From: Streptoalloteichus tenebrarius
GTDB taxonomy: Bacteria > Actinomycetota > Actinomycetes > Mycobacteriales > Pseudonocardiaceae
Length of the DNA stretch: 64,000 nt
Assembly: GCF_024171885.1 (NCBI RefSeq)
Contig: NZ_JAMTCP010000006.1
Location: forward strand, 1-64,000
Direction: 5' to 3'
The position numbers and the translations under genes are program-made. Positions 27,885 through 36,000 of the stretch are shown here, one piece after another (position 1 is the stretch's first letter; each line of letters opens with the position of its first letter). The notes beneath the pieces are model-generated. The model ran no database searches. It was not told the origin of the DNA and saw only the letters and a program-made list of their open reading frames with translations.

Positions 27885-27915
27885 AGCCTCCAACCTCACG
27901 TCACGTGAGGGTCAA
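27885..27915 (-). promoter_or_regulatory. tipA promoter with perfect TipA palindrome
   Basis: Minus strand: -35 TTGACC (27915-27910), 19-bp spacer, -10-like GAGGCT (27890-27885). The spacer holds CCTCACGTCACGTGAGG (27894-27910), an 8-1-8 perfect inverted repeat. From memory, this is the operator sequence in the Streptomyces lividans tipA promoter. Confidence 0.85.
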
Positions 27916-28096
27916 CCCGCTTGTCGACACAGCCCTGCCAGAGCCACCCTTGATTCCCCGAGGCCCCCGTGGAGGTCATCAGGTCCATCGGACGGGCCCC
28001 CAGCGCCCAGTGCTCGATGTCGGCGTCTGGGGCAGGGTTGTCGGAGAAGGCTTCGCTGTTCTCAGCCGCGATGGAGCGGACGTGCGCTGCGCGGTG

Positions 28097-29347
28097 TCAG
28101 CTTCCGCAGCCCTCCAGCCGATGGTAGCCGGGAGCCTGGCACGTGAAGGGCCACAGGACGTCCGTGACGCCGGCCCGCTGGAGCAGTCGGGAGACCCAGC
28201 CACGGTCAGCCCCGACGGCCTCGGCGATGGCGACCACCAGCGGCGCTTGGACCAGTCCCGCGTTGAGCGTGCTCCGGATCGCCTCGACGGGAGCGCCGAC
28301 CTTCTCAGCGAGCCTCGCGTAGCTGGTGAAGGGGTCGTGCTTGAAGAGGCAGATGAACAGGTAGAGGGCCAGGGCGCGGCGCTCGGGTGAGGCCGTGACG
28401 CGGAGCCCCCGCAGGTGCTGGCTGACCTTCAGCAGCAGGTCGCTGAGCTGACTGATCTCGGTCCCCTCGCCGAGGACCCGCTCGGCCACGGCCTGGACGG
28501 GGTCCGTCAGTTGGATCGCCACACCCGTGTGGCGAGCCTCCCGACCAGCGACGGCCAGGGACATGGCGATGAAGGGAACGAACTCGTCGGCCCATCTCTG
28601 GACGCTCGCATTGCGAGAGATCTCGTACTCCACCATCCCCATCAACGCTTCCTTCTGGAGCACGACGCGCTGCTCGTTGCGCCGGGCGTCCTCCCAGGCT
28701 CGACGAGCGAGGTCCCGTTCCTCGGCGAGGACCCGGGCGGCGCGGATCATGGAGTCCAGATTGCCCTTGTAGAGGACGTTGTCCGCTTGGCTGCGCTCAA
28801 GCTCGGCTCGGAGCTTGACGACGACCAGCTCAGTGGCGGCCTCCAGCCGATCATCGTCCAACGGCGGTGTCGGCGATTCGCCGTCCTGGGTGTCCGAACG
28901 GGAACCGCCGTCGCGAGCCTGCCTCCACAGGCCCTTCAGGACCTCCAGTTCGCTGTCAACGCCCTCGTCGCAGCAGCAGCGGACGATGACTTCCACGTAG
29001 TGCCAGTCGGGGCCGCAAGGGTGACGGTCACTGCCGAGTTGGGCCGAAATCCGCTTCACCGCCCCTTTGATGTGCCGCGAGCGTTCGTCCGGGTGTGCCG
29101 ACCCGATGTCGGAGGGCATCCCGAGCTTGCCGTGCAGGCCCAACGTGATGGCACGTTCCGCCAACGACCGGAGTGTTCCGGAGGGGCCGAAACGGCTGTG
29201 CAGGTGCTGATGCAGCCACGCGATCAGGACGATCGCGGCGTAATTGCGGCCAGCCTCGTACATCTGCTGCACGGTGCGCAGGCGGCGCCCTCCCTTGAAG
29301 ACGGACTTGTCGGCGTTGTTGGCCTGGTTGTCGGCATCCGCATGCAA
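28097..29347 (-). CDS. Unrecognised regulator-like protein
   Basis: About 416 residues. I do not recognise the family. The N-terminal 150 residues (AGRNYAAIVLIAWLHQHLHS, then a helix-rich block ending with tryptophan and cysteines: GPDWHYVEVIVRCC) resemble the DNA-binding-like domain of actinomycete proteins that pair a helix-turn-helix with coiled regions. The centre (about 190-260) is charged and helical, a likely coiled coil (AARVLAEERDLARRAWEDAR). A second helical domain ends in WPFTCQAPGYHRLEG. TTG 29347 is favoured by AAGGGA upstream; the start is uncertain. Third-position GC is lower than in core genes, suggesting acquired DNA. Confidence 0.55.
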   Translation of the reverse strand: MHADADNQANNADKSVFKGGRRLRTVQQMYEAGRNYAAIVLIAWLHQHLHSRFGPSGTLRSLAERAITLGLHGKLGMPSDIGSAHPDERSRHIKGAVKRISAQLGSDRHPCGPDWHYVEVIVRCCCDEGVDSELEVLKGLWRQARDGGSRSDTQDGESPTPPLDDDRLEAATELVVVKLRAELERSQADNVLYKGNLDSMIRAARVLAEERDLARRAWEDARRNEQRVVLQKEALMGMVEYEISRNASVQRWADEFVPFIAMSLAVAGREARHTGVAIQLTDPVQAVAERVLGEGTEISQLSDLLLKVSQHLRGLRVTASPERRALALYLFICLFKHDPFTSYARLAEKVGAPVEAIRSTLNAGLVQAPLVVAIAEAVGADRGWVSRLLQRAGVTDVLWPFTCQAPGYHRLEGCGS

Positions 29348-29620
29348 TGCCGGTGATCCCTTCGCTGTCGGCGCCGACCGTGCAGGTTGTCGGCGGATGC
29401 CCGGTAGACCGTGGCCAGACAATCGCGACCACGGCTGACTGGATGTGGCGCTCCCACCTCGGGGCGTTGGTCCCCGGTGCGGGGCGTGAGTGAGGCCGTC
29501 ATCAGGGCGGCTGGACCAGCGCATCGTTCGCGGGGAACCAGGCCCGAGGCCTGTCGGGCGGATGGCCCGCACTCCGGAGCGCGCTCATCCATCTCGCTCC
29601 CGACCGGAAGGAATTCCTTC

Positions 29621-29830
29621 GTGTCCCTGTGGACCTGGCTGTGGATCGCCGTGCTGCTGGTCCTGTTGCTCATCGCCGTGTACGGCGTGGACCTGCGCGT
29701 CCGCCGGCGGACCGGTGTCCGCTCGACGGCATGGGCGCTACGGCCGCGCCGACGCCGAAGCGGTCGCCACCGCCGCCGCGGCGCCCGTCCGTCCCTGTCG
29801 CCACCCCCGGACTCCGACGCCGACGCGTAG
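29621..29830 (+). CDS. Small single-pass membrane protein
   Basis: 69 residues: SLWTWLWIAVLLVLLLIAVYG is one transmembrane helix, followed by a strongly basic tail. GTG 29621 has GGAAGGAA seven bases upstream. The family is not recognised; it may be a leftover of a larger module. Confidence 0.45.
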   Translation: MSLWTWLWIAVLLVLLLIAVYGVDLRVRRRTGVRSTAWALRPRRRRSGRHRRRGARPSLSPPPDSDADA

Positions 29831-30871
29831 AACCGCGACCCGGACCTCGTGACCGCCTGGGTTGACAACGCCATGACACGCGGAGCCGACCAGTATGAGC
29901 GAACGACTCCCGCTGCTCGTCGCACCGTAACGCGCGCTCACCGCACGGACTGGGCTGGAACATTGCATGTCGGCCTAAATTCATGGCGCTCCGTTCTCCC
30001 AACTACCTGATGGCGCCCACCGCGGTTTCGAGGTCTCACATCGCGCGCCGCGGGGCGGGCGCCGTGAGCGGAAGCCAGCTCCCCCCTCCTGGCCACGGGA
30101 GGGGGGAGCGTCCACTCAGGCTGAATGTCTCTCTGTAGCCACGTTCATCCGACAGGGAGTCGCTGACCGGTGTGAACGCAGCAGTGAGCGGTTGGTACCC
30201 AATAGTCGCACAGGTCACTCCGCAGGGTCGCCGCGAACACGTTGACACAGCGACAACCGACGTAGGGGCAATTGCCAGAAGGGTAGCCCCAGTGCGACCA
30301 GGAAGCCGAAAAGGAGGGCCTGACCACCGGTTCGGACCGCCTACCAGGCACTTCGCCCACGTCGCGCCTCACGGCGCCACCGCCAGCCCTCACCCACCCG
30401 ATGGTTGGTTGACGGTTGGGGGTCACACCATACCGGTGAACGCCGTGATCTCCCTGAGATATCACGATCAGCCGCACCTCCTGATGAGGCGGGCCAGCGC
30501 CTACCAGAAAAACTACCTGTTCGAGTGAGAACAATGCCCGCTGGCAGGAATTTCCCCTTCAAATCCAGCGGCACTGTCACTCATAGTGTCCACAGAGGAC
30601 GGCTCACCCCGCCAGCGCATAGGCCGATCGAGTGACCCAAGAATGAGGTCAGCGGAGCAGAGGCGAATCGCAGACTGCCGAACCCGCGGCCCGGACCGAC
30701 TTCGGGCCGGTGGCCTCATACGGTTTCCGGCGGACCTCCCGGTTTCCCGCCCAACGCTCCCCGCCCTCGTTGCGCCGGTCTTGCGACCGAGTCCGGAGCG
30801 TGAGGCGGGTTCTGACCCCGGACGGGCGCGGAGCGGACGCCGGACTGAGGACCAAGCAGGACAGCGGACAC
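29831..30871. other. About 1 kb without a supported gene, left flank of the integrative element
   Basis: Open frames here lack the G/C-ending codon bias of real genes. The main structure is a hairpin at 30078-30109. AT-richer patches (30140-30620) suggest acquired or decayed DNA. Confidence 0.5.
30078..30109. terminator. Strong hairpin in the gene-free stretch
   Basis: GCTCCCCCCTCC (30078-30089) pairs with GGAGGGGGGAGC (30098-30109), eight-base loop. It ends no gene that I can identify nearby; the small membrane gene stops 250 bp upstream. Confidence 0.55.
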
Positions 30872-30960
30872 GACGAGGGCCCTTCCGTGATCCGGAAAGG
30901 CCCTCGTCGGCTGCTGGAGCCGCCTGTGGGAATCGAACCCACGACCTACGCATTACGAGT
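30872..30960. repeat. attL: left 89-bp direct repeat
   Basis: Identical to 46202-46290. Contains a terminator hairpin (GACGAGGGCC ... GGCCCTCGTC) and the tRNA-Thr 3' end as far as the anticodon loop; then the sequence diverges (tctgcc here against gcgtcg at the right). Confidence 0.95.
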
Positions 30961-31052
30961 TCTGCCGGTGGTCGTTCGCCCTCGTCCGCGAACGTTCCGC
31001 CCCTGGTCGGCGGGGTTGTGGTGGACGCACGCGAACGGGGAGGTTCGGGGAC

Positions 31053-31076
31053 GAACTGCAACCCAAACTGCAACCC
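31053..31076. repeat. Left arm-type site (24-bp repeat)
   Basis: Two tandem copies of AACTGCAACCC, identical to 46171-46194 beside attR and in the same orientation. Likely arm-type binding sites for the integrase. Confidence 0.7.
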
Positions 31077-31225
31077 TGATCAGGGCTCTGACCTGCGCTG
31101 CTGCGTCTCCCAGACCTCTTCTCACCTTCCACGCTGTACCCGCTGGCGTCGGTCACGCGGCCCCCCGGCTTGGCTGCGGGTTCCTCGTCGGCCTGGCCCT
31201 CGCCGAACCCGGTCCCGGTGCCCGC

Positions 31226-31411
31226 GTGCCCCGCACGGCCGGTGGCAAGCCGGCCCCCGGCCGGCGCGGCAGCGATCGCCCCGGCCACCCGAGCACGGCG
31301 ACCACCCACGCGATCGGCACGGTCTGGTGCCGGTGCCCGGCCGTGCCCTCGCTTCGGGAGCTGCGCGCCGCCGGCCGGCTGGCGCACTACGGCACCCGGT
31401 GCCCCTTCTGA
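31226..31411 (+). CDS. Small cysteine-containing protein
   Basis: 61 residues if it starts at GTG 31226. Nearly all codons end in G or C, so it is probably coding. The C-terminal half has a Cys-x-Cys and a late Cys (VWCRCPAVPSLRELRAAGRL ... TRCPF). There is no clear ribosome site and the family is not recognised. It is followed by a large imperfect inverted repeat (about 31400-31480) that may be a terminator. Confidence 0.4.
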   Translation: MPRTAGGKPAPGRRGSDRPGHPSTATTHAIGTVWCRCPAVPSLRELRAAGRLAHYGTRCPF

Positions 31412-31648
31412 GAGGGTCGGCCCGGCCGGACGCGTCAGCGGCCCGGCCGGTGCCGCGCCCTCTCAGAACGGGGCCATGGCCGGGCCGCCGCTCTACCGCG
31501 CGCCGCCGGCCAGCGGCGCGCCTTGATCCCGTAGAGCGGAATTCGGCAACGAGTTGCCGTGGTGCCTGCTCGTCGCACGGTGGTGGCGACAGGTCGTGGT
31601 GGGGCTGCTCGCGTAGCCCTCACCCCGACGGGTGGTTACGTTGCCGGT

Positions 31649-32217
31649 GTGGAGGTGCTGGGGAACTGGGCGCGGGAGTTGGCGCGGGAGAAGCTGGCTG
31701 AGGCGTTGCCTCGGCGGTGGCGACATGTTCAGGGGGTGGCCGCTGAGGCTGAGCGGATCGCGGACGTGTACCAGCCGGACGGTGACCTCCTGGTGGCCGC
31801 TGCGCTTCTCCATGACGTGGGTTATGCCCTACGGTCACGGTTACGGGGTTCCACCCCCTCGACGGAGCGCGCTTCCTTCGCGGCATCGGTGCTCCCTCGC
31901 GGTTGGTTGCCCTGGTCGCCCGGCACTCCTGTGCCTGGCGGGAGGCGGAGTTGCGGGGCTTGTCGACGGAGCTGGCGGAGTTCCCGGACGAGGGCGGTCC
32001 GGTCCGGGACGCGCTGTGGTACTGCGACATGACGACGACGCCGGATGGCGACCCGTGTGGGTTCGATGAACGGGTGGACGAGATCCGGGCACGTTACGGC
32101 CCCGAACATGTGGTGGCCCGGTTCATCACTCAGGCGAAGAACGAGATCGGCGCGGCCGTGGAGCGGACGCAGCGACGGCTTGCCTCCGCCGGCCTGACGG
32201 TCGGGGAGCGTCAGTAG
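31649..32217 (+). pseudogene. HD-domain protein, disrupted by a one-base deletion
   Basis: The first part (VEVLGNWARELAREKLAEAL ... LLVAAALLHDVGYA) carries the HD motif of metal-dependent phosphohydrolases. The second part, in another frame, reads GFHPLDGARFLRGIGAPSRL and continues to 32217. One extra C in the run near 31828 would restore HDVGYAPTVTVTGFHPLDGA. GTG 31649 is preceded by TACGTT (31637-31642), a leaderless start. The 3' end overlaps the convergent NUDIX gene by seven bases. Confidence 0.8.
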
Positions 32218-32687
32218 CTGAAGTAGGGCTCCGATCGACGCTGGAAGCCGTGATCGATCCGGAGGCGGATCGAGGGGTGGATGGTGAGTTCGGGCAGACG
32301 TTCCCGCTCCACCCAGTGGACCCGCTTGGACTCGCTGCTTGTGGCCAGTTGGCCGCCGATCGGCGTGGCGCGGAAGCAGATGGAGAACTCCTGGCGGACC
32401 TCGCCGTCACTGGTGTACTCGATGACGTGTCGGGGGTCGGTGTAGACGCCGATGATGCTGGTGGGTTCGACGTCGATCCCGGTTTCCTCTTTGACCTCGC
32501 GGGCGACGGTTCGGCCGATGGTTTCGCCGATGTCCTGTGCGCCGCCGGGGATGGACCAGAGGTCGTTGTCGGTGCGCTGGATCATGAGCAGGCGCCCGTG
32601 CTCGTCCTGCACGAAGGCGGTGACCGCGACGACGATGCTGGTGGCGGCTGGGGCGCTGGGGTCGTTGTAGTAGTCGTTCCGAGCCAT
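32211..32687 (-). CDS. NUDIX hydrolase
   Basis: Protein of 158 residues. The NUDIX box is complete: GGAQDIGETIGRTVAREVKE followed by ETGIDV. Such enzymes hydrolyse nucleoside diphosphates linked to another group; the substrate here is unknown. ATG 32687 has GGCAGGGAG just upstream. It is cargo of the integrative element, next to an HD phosphohydrolase remnant and a YdcF-like gene. Confidence 0.88.
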   Translation of the reverse strand: MARNDYYNDPSAPAATSIVVAVTAFVQDEHGRLLMIQRTDNDLWSIPGGAQDIGETIGRTVAREVKEETGIDVEPTSIIGVYTDPRHVIEYTSDGEVRQEFSICFRATPIGGQLATSSESKRVHWVERERLPELTIHPSIRLRIDHGFQRRSEPYFSY

Positions 32688-32767
32688 GATCTCCCTGCCA
32701 CCTGGGCGTGTTCCTGGCAAGCACGAAGGGGCGGACCGACGCCCGCCCCTTCCTTTCCCAGTTTGGG

Positions 32768-33427
32768 CTAGATCAGCCTGCTGGTGTAGCCCGCGGCGAC
32801 AAGCCGTTCGTAAGCGGCGTGCACCTCGCCGGGCATGTGCTGAGGGATCGCAAAGCCACGCTCGGCGTAGACCGTGATTCGTTGGGTGTCGCCGACCAAC
32901 ATGTCCACCACGCGCTTGGTGTCCCCGATGCTGCGTACGTAGTCGGCCAACGGCAGTGGCCGGGACGAACAGATGACGTCGACTTCGGGCCACAGCTTCT
33001 TGCAGGTCGCGTAGGCCCGGCGCTGCTGGTATGGCCGCGAGATCAGGACCAGCGACCGGACCTCGATCCCCTCGCTGGCCAGCAACTTCCGCGTGAGTTC
33101 GATGTTCTCCCCGGTGTTCTTGGCGTGGGGCTCCACGAGGATCGCCTCGTCGGGCACACCGAGTTCGAGCGCGTGTTCCCGGTAGTGCACCGCCTCTCCC
33201 CTGGGGAAGCGTTCCACAGTGGTGGGCGCGTTCGCGCCCGTGAAGACGATCCGTGGGAACACTCCCTGGTGAAACAGGTCGGCGGCGTGGATCGCCACGC
33301 CCAGGTCATGACTGCCCAAGCCAACACCGACGTCGCACGGTCGCAGATCGTGGTGCATGTTGTGGTAGTCCCACAGCGCCTCAACATCGGCGCGGAGGTG
33401 TTCCGGCAGCTCGTGCATCTCATGCAC
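32768..33427 (-). CDS. YdcF-like (DUF218) protein
   Basis: Protein of 219 residues with the DUF218 pattern: CDVGVGLGSHDLGVAIHAAD near the start, RIVFTGANAPTT, EPHAKNTGENIELTRKLL and VLISRPYQQRRAYATCKKLW. No membrane segment or signal peptide, so it is the cytoplasmic type. Function not established. It may start at GTG 33427 or ATG 33418. Confidence 0.8.
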   Translation of the reverse strand: MHEMHELPEHLRADVEALWDYHNMHHDLRPCDVGVGLGSHDLGVAIHAADLFHQGVFPRIVFTGANAPTTVERFPRGEAVHYREHALELGVPDEAILVEPHAKNTGENIELTRKLLASEGIEVRSLVLISRPYQQRRAYATCKKLWPEVDVICSSRPLPLADYVRSIGDTKRVVDMLVGDTQRITVYAERGFAIPQHMPGEVHAAYERLVAAGYTSRLI

Positions 33428-33445
33428 TGGTATGCGCCCTTTCGC

Positions 33446-33625
33446 TCACGTCATGTTGAGTAGCTCGGCCATGCTCGTCACGATCACGTCGGCATGGGCA
33501 GAGGACAGCCGCGTGTCCTTGCTGGGCTTGTTGGCAAGAATGAGATTCGCGAACCAGCTTGCATCCGATTTGGATGGCCGATTGGGCAACCCCAACCAGA
33601 AATCCCATGTCGCGCATTAGTCGAT
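33446..33625 (-). pseudogene. Fused gene fragments: HAD-like C-terminus and inositol monophosphatase N-terminus
   Basis: On the minus strand a copy of the start of the 36000 phosphatase gene (MRDMGFLVGVAQSAIQIGCK, with its AAGGAGAT ribosome site) runs about 75 bases. The sequence then continues in another frame as NLILANKPSKDTRLSSAHAD and on to a TGA at 33446, like the end of a HAD-type hydrolase. Neither is complete. It records a recombination or deletion between duplicated sequences. Confidence 0.6.
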
Positions 33626-33702
33626 CTCCTTTGCTCGATGGTCCCTTCTTTGGGATCGAGCCGGTCCATGGAGCGGAATTCGACAACGGGCCTCTAAGCC
33701 CG

Positions 33703-34935
33703 TCACGCGGGTGGGAGTGCGCGGCGGGCGGTGAGAAGGTGGTCAAGCAAGGCTGCGGCGGCCGGGTCCTTGTCGTGCCGTTGGCGAAGTTCGGAGACCA
33801 TCTCGCCGGTGAGCAGCGCCAGGGACATGACGGAACGCCGGTCGGTGCTCAACGCGTCCTCGGTCCAGCTTTGTGCCGCTTCGAGGTCGCCTTCACGAAG
33901 CGCGATGATGGCCAGGGTCAGCCGCGCTTCGAGAGCGCGCATGGGGCTTCGCTCGGTGCCATCGGGACGTTGTGCCAGGTGGATGACTTCGTGGGCGTGC
34001 TCTGCGGCCTTCTTGTGCTCACCGACCAGGCGGTAGCAGTCCATGGCGTAGAAGTCCCACTTCGTCGGGTCGATGACGAAGTGGTTCTCGGGCCGCGACG
34101 GGCGGTCGTGCTTGTCGAGAAGCCGGAACCCTTCGTCCAACATCTTCTGAACCTGGTCGTGGTCGCCCATTCGGGCGTGTGCCTTGGCGGCCTGGGCGGC
34201 GAGTTGGACGGCGACGGAAGCGTGGGGTGCTGCCTGCTGCCCGGCACGGGCGTAGCTGGGGACGGAGCGCAACCGGTCCTGGGTGAGGGCGAACCAGGCG
34301 CTTAACTCGTGCGACCAGGCGATGATCTCTCCATGCCCGGTCTCGCGGCCAAGCTGGAAGGCGGCGTTGCGGCTGATCTCGGCGGGCCGTTTGAGCCCCA
34401 TGTCGTACTCAAGGCAGCCGATGAGCAGCGTGAGCCAGCCGGCGGCGACCAACAGTTCACGGTGCTCCCGGAAAGTCACGCGGCTGTCGAGCAGCTTCGC
34501 CGTGTACTCCAGCCACACCTTGGCTTCCCCCCGTAGGGTTGCGGGGTCGCGCCAGGGGTACTCACAGCAGAGGTTTTCGACCGTTCCCCGGAGCTGTTCC
34601 AGGGTTTGCGGCCCGACGTCGGTGCGGTGGAGGCGGCGGGCGACGTCGCTGACACTCCACGGCTCGTCGATGGGCAGGACGAGGTCAGGTGCCCGCTCCG
34701 CCCGCTCGGGCGGCATGAGCACACCTCGACGGTCGTGTTGTTGCAGGGTGAGAAGAAGGCCGCCGGCCTGGAGGACCGTGTCCAGCAGCCTGGTGGTGGT
34801 CTCGTCGGGGATGCTGTTGCCGCTCTCGGCCCTGCTGATCTGGCTCTGGCTCCACTTCGTGGCTCTGGACAGCTCGGCCTGGCTGAGGCCAGCCTGTTGC
34901 CGTAGCCTCCGGAGAGCCTGACCGAAGGTCTCCAT
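33703..34935 (-). CDS. XRE-type regulator with TPR-like helical domain
   Basis: Protein of 410 residues. An N-terminal Cro/C1-type helix-turn-helix (ALRRLRQQAGLSQAELSRAT, then WSQSQISRAESG) is followed by about 300 residues of helical repeats resembling TPRs (AQAAKAHARMGDHDQVQKML). This architecture is common among actinomycete regulators, often within mobile elements. ATG 34935 is chosen; another ATG lies three codons upstream. A perfect palindrome at 34960-34984 just upstream is its likely operator. Confidence 0.8.
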   Translation of the reverse strand: METFGQALRRLRQQAGLSQAELSRATKWSQSQISRAESGNSIPDETTTRLLDTVLQAGGLLLTLQQHDRRGVLMPPERAERAPDLVLPIDEPWSVSDVARRLHRTDVGPQTLEQLRGTVENLCCEYPWRDPATLRGEAKVWLEYTAKLLDSRVTFREHRELLVAAGWLTLLIGCLEYDMGLKRPAEISRNAAFQLGRETGHGEIIAWSHELSAWFALTQDRLRSVPSYARAGQQAAPHASVAVQLAAQAAKAHARMGDHDQVQKMLDEGFRLLDKHDRPSRPENHFVIDPTKWDFYAMDCYRLVGEHKKAAEHAHEVIHLAQRPDGTERSPMRALEARLTLAIIALREGDLEAAQSWTEDALSTDRRSVMSLALLTGEMVSELRQRHDKDPAAAALLDHLLTARRALPPA

Positions 34936-34959
34936 GCAGCGCATCACCCCAGCTCATGG

Positions 34960-34984
34960 CCTATGCGCATGCGATGCGCATAGG
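34960..34984 (-). promoter_or_regulatory. Palindromic operator upstream of the XRE/TPR regulator
   Basis: CCTATGCGCAT-gcg-ATGCGCATAGG, an 11-3-11 perfect inverted repeat, followed by another half-site GCGCATA (34985-34991). It ends 25 bp from the start codon, so autoregulation is likely. Confidence 0.75.
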
Positions 34985-35098
34985 GCGCATAACGCGGTCA
35001 TGGGCAGCCTAGTTCGTGATCCTAGGGACGTACACGTCACGTCTGCGGGCTGAGGGCCTGCGCAGCACCCCATGGGGGCGGTCGCATGGGTTTCTACG

Positions 35099-35145
35099 TC
35101 ACGGAGGCGTGGGGTGCTGCCTGCTGTCCGGCGCGGGCGTAGCTG
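35099..35145 (-). pseudogene. Duplicated fragment of the XRE/TPR gene
   Basis: About 45 bases nearly identical to 34215-34261 inside the regulator gene (encoding SYARAGQQAAPHAS), now alone in the intergenic space before the phosphatase terminator. A leftover of duplication. Confidence 0.65.
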
Positions 35146-35150
35146 GGAAC

Positions 35151-35180
35151 AACCCGTCTCCTCAGCGGGGGAGACGGGTT
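35151..35180 (-). terminator. Terminator of the inositol monophosphatase-like gene
   Basis: AACCCGTCTCC (35151-35161) pairs with GGAGACGGGTT (35170-35180); eight-base loop; 14 bp past the stop. Confidence 0.75.
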
Positions 35181-35193
35181 GCCAGGCGTACCA

Positions 35194-36000
35194 CTAATTA
35201 GGTGAACCAGTGCTGACGCGGACGAGCTCAAGAATTCGATCAACCAGGGCTGGGTTGGCCGCGATGGTCTCTGTTGAGCCGACGTTGTGGGGGTTGCCAT
35301 GGCGGTCAACCACTACTGCCCCGGCTTCTCGTGCGATGAGGACTCCGGCTGCGGTGTCCCACGTTTTGTTCGAGAGAATGACGGTGGCGTCAATTCGGCC
35401 GTGCGCGAGCCAGGCGAGGTCGATCGCGGCAGAGCCGAACATTCGGACTCGTTCGACCTGCTCCGCCAAGCGGGCGGTGAGGTTGAGTCGCGCTCTGTTC
35501 TTCTCGGCCGCGTCTTGGCCAACGGCGTAGTCGCCAATGGAGACCATCGCGTGGGGAAGGCTGTCCGTCGTGCTGACGTTCAGACGCTTACCGTTGACGA
35601 ACGAGCCCAACCCCTTGGCGGCCCCGTACTGGAGGTCGAGGAAGGGGAGCGCGATCGCGGAAACCAGGGCTTCTCCGCCCTGGATGAGGGCCAAGGATAT
35701 GCCCACAAGTGGAACGCCGTGCACAAGGTTGGCCGTGCCGTCCAACGGGTCCAGAACCCAGAATCCATTCTCGACCGTGCCGGCCCCGCTCTGCCCGCCC
35801 TCCTCTCCAAGAAAGCCGATCTCTGGAGTGGACTCAAGTAGGAAACCGCGAACTCGCCGCTCTACCTCCAGGTCGATCTCGGTGACGAGGTCTCGATCTC
35901 CCTTGGAGTACACCTCCATCGAGCTGGACTCCCGTACTAGCTTGTATCCGATCTGAATCGCTGATTGAGCAACCCCGACCAGAAATCCCATGTCGCGCAC
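35194..36000 (-). CDS. Inositol monophosphatase family protein
   Basis: Protein of 268 residues. Metal sites of the lithium-sensitive phosphatase fold: FLGEEGG, WVLDPLDGTANLVHGVPL and KTWDTAAGVLIAREAGAVV. It removes phosphate from inositol phosphate or a related sugar or nucleotide; the substrate is not clear. GTG 36000 overlaps the upstream stop by one base, with AAGGAGAT eight bases before; a truncated copy at about 33615 has ATG at the same position, supporting this start. It is cotranscribed with the DUF5919 gene. Confidence 0.87.
   Translation of the reverse strand: MRDMGFLVGVAQSAIQIGYKLVRESSSMEVYSKGDRDLVTEIDLEVERRVRGFLLESTPEIGFLGEEGGQSGAGTVENGFWVLDPLDGTANLVHGVPLVGISLALIQGGEALVSAIALPFLDLQYGAAKGLGSFVNGKRLNVSTTDSLPHAMVSIGDYAVGQDAAEKNRARLNLTARLAEQVERVRMFGSAAIDLAWLAHGRIDATVILSNKTWDTAAGVLIAREAGAVVVDRHGNPHNVGSTETIAANPALVDRILELVRVSTGSPN

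Noticed and set aside
30172-30528. Plus-strand open frame of 118 codons
   Set aside because: Third codon positions lack G/C bias; no ribosome site; no recognisable protein.
30872-30960. Second tRNA-Thr gene at the left end
   Set aside because: Only the 3' half as far as the anticodon loop is present; the 5' half is missing. It is the att duplicate.
30586-31701. Long plus-strand frame through attL
   Set aside because: Runs through the tRNA fragment and the arm repeats; low-complexity arginine-rich translation.
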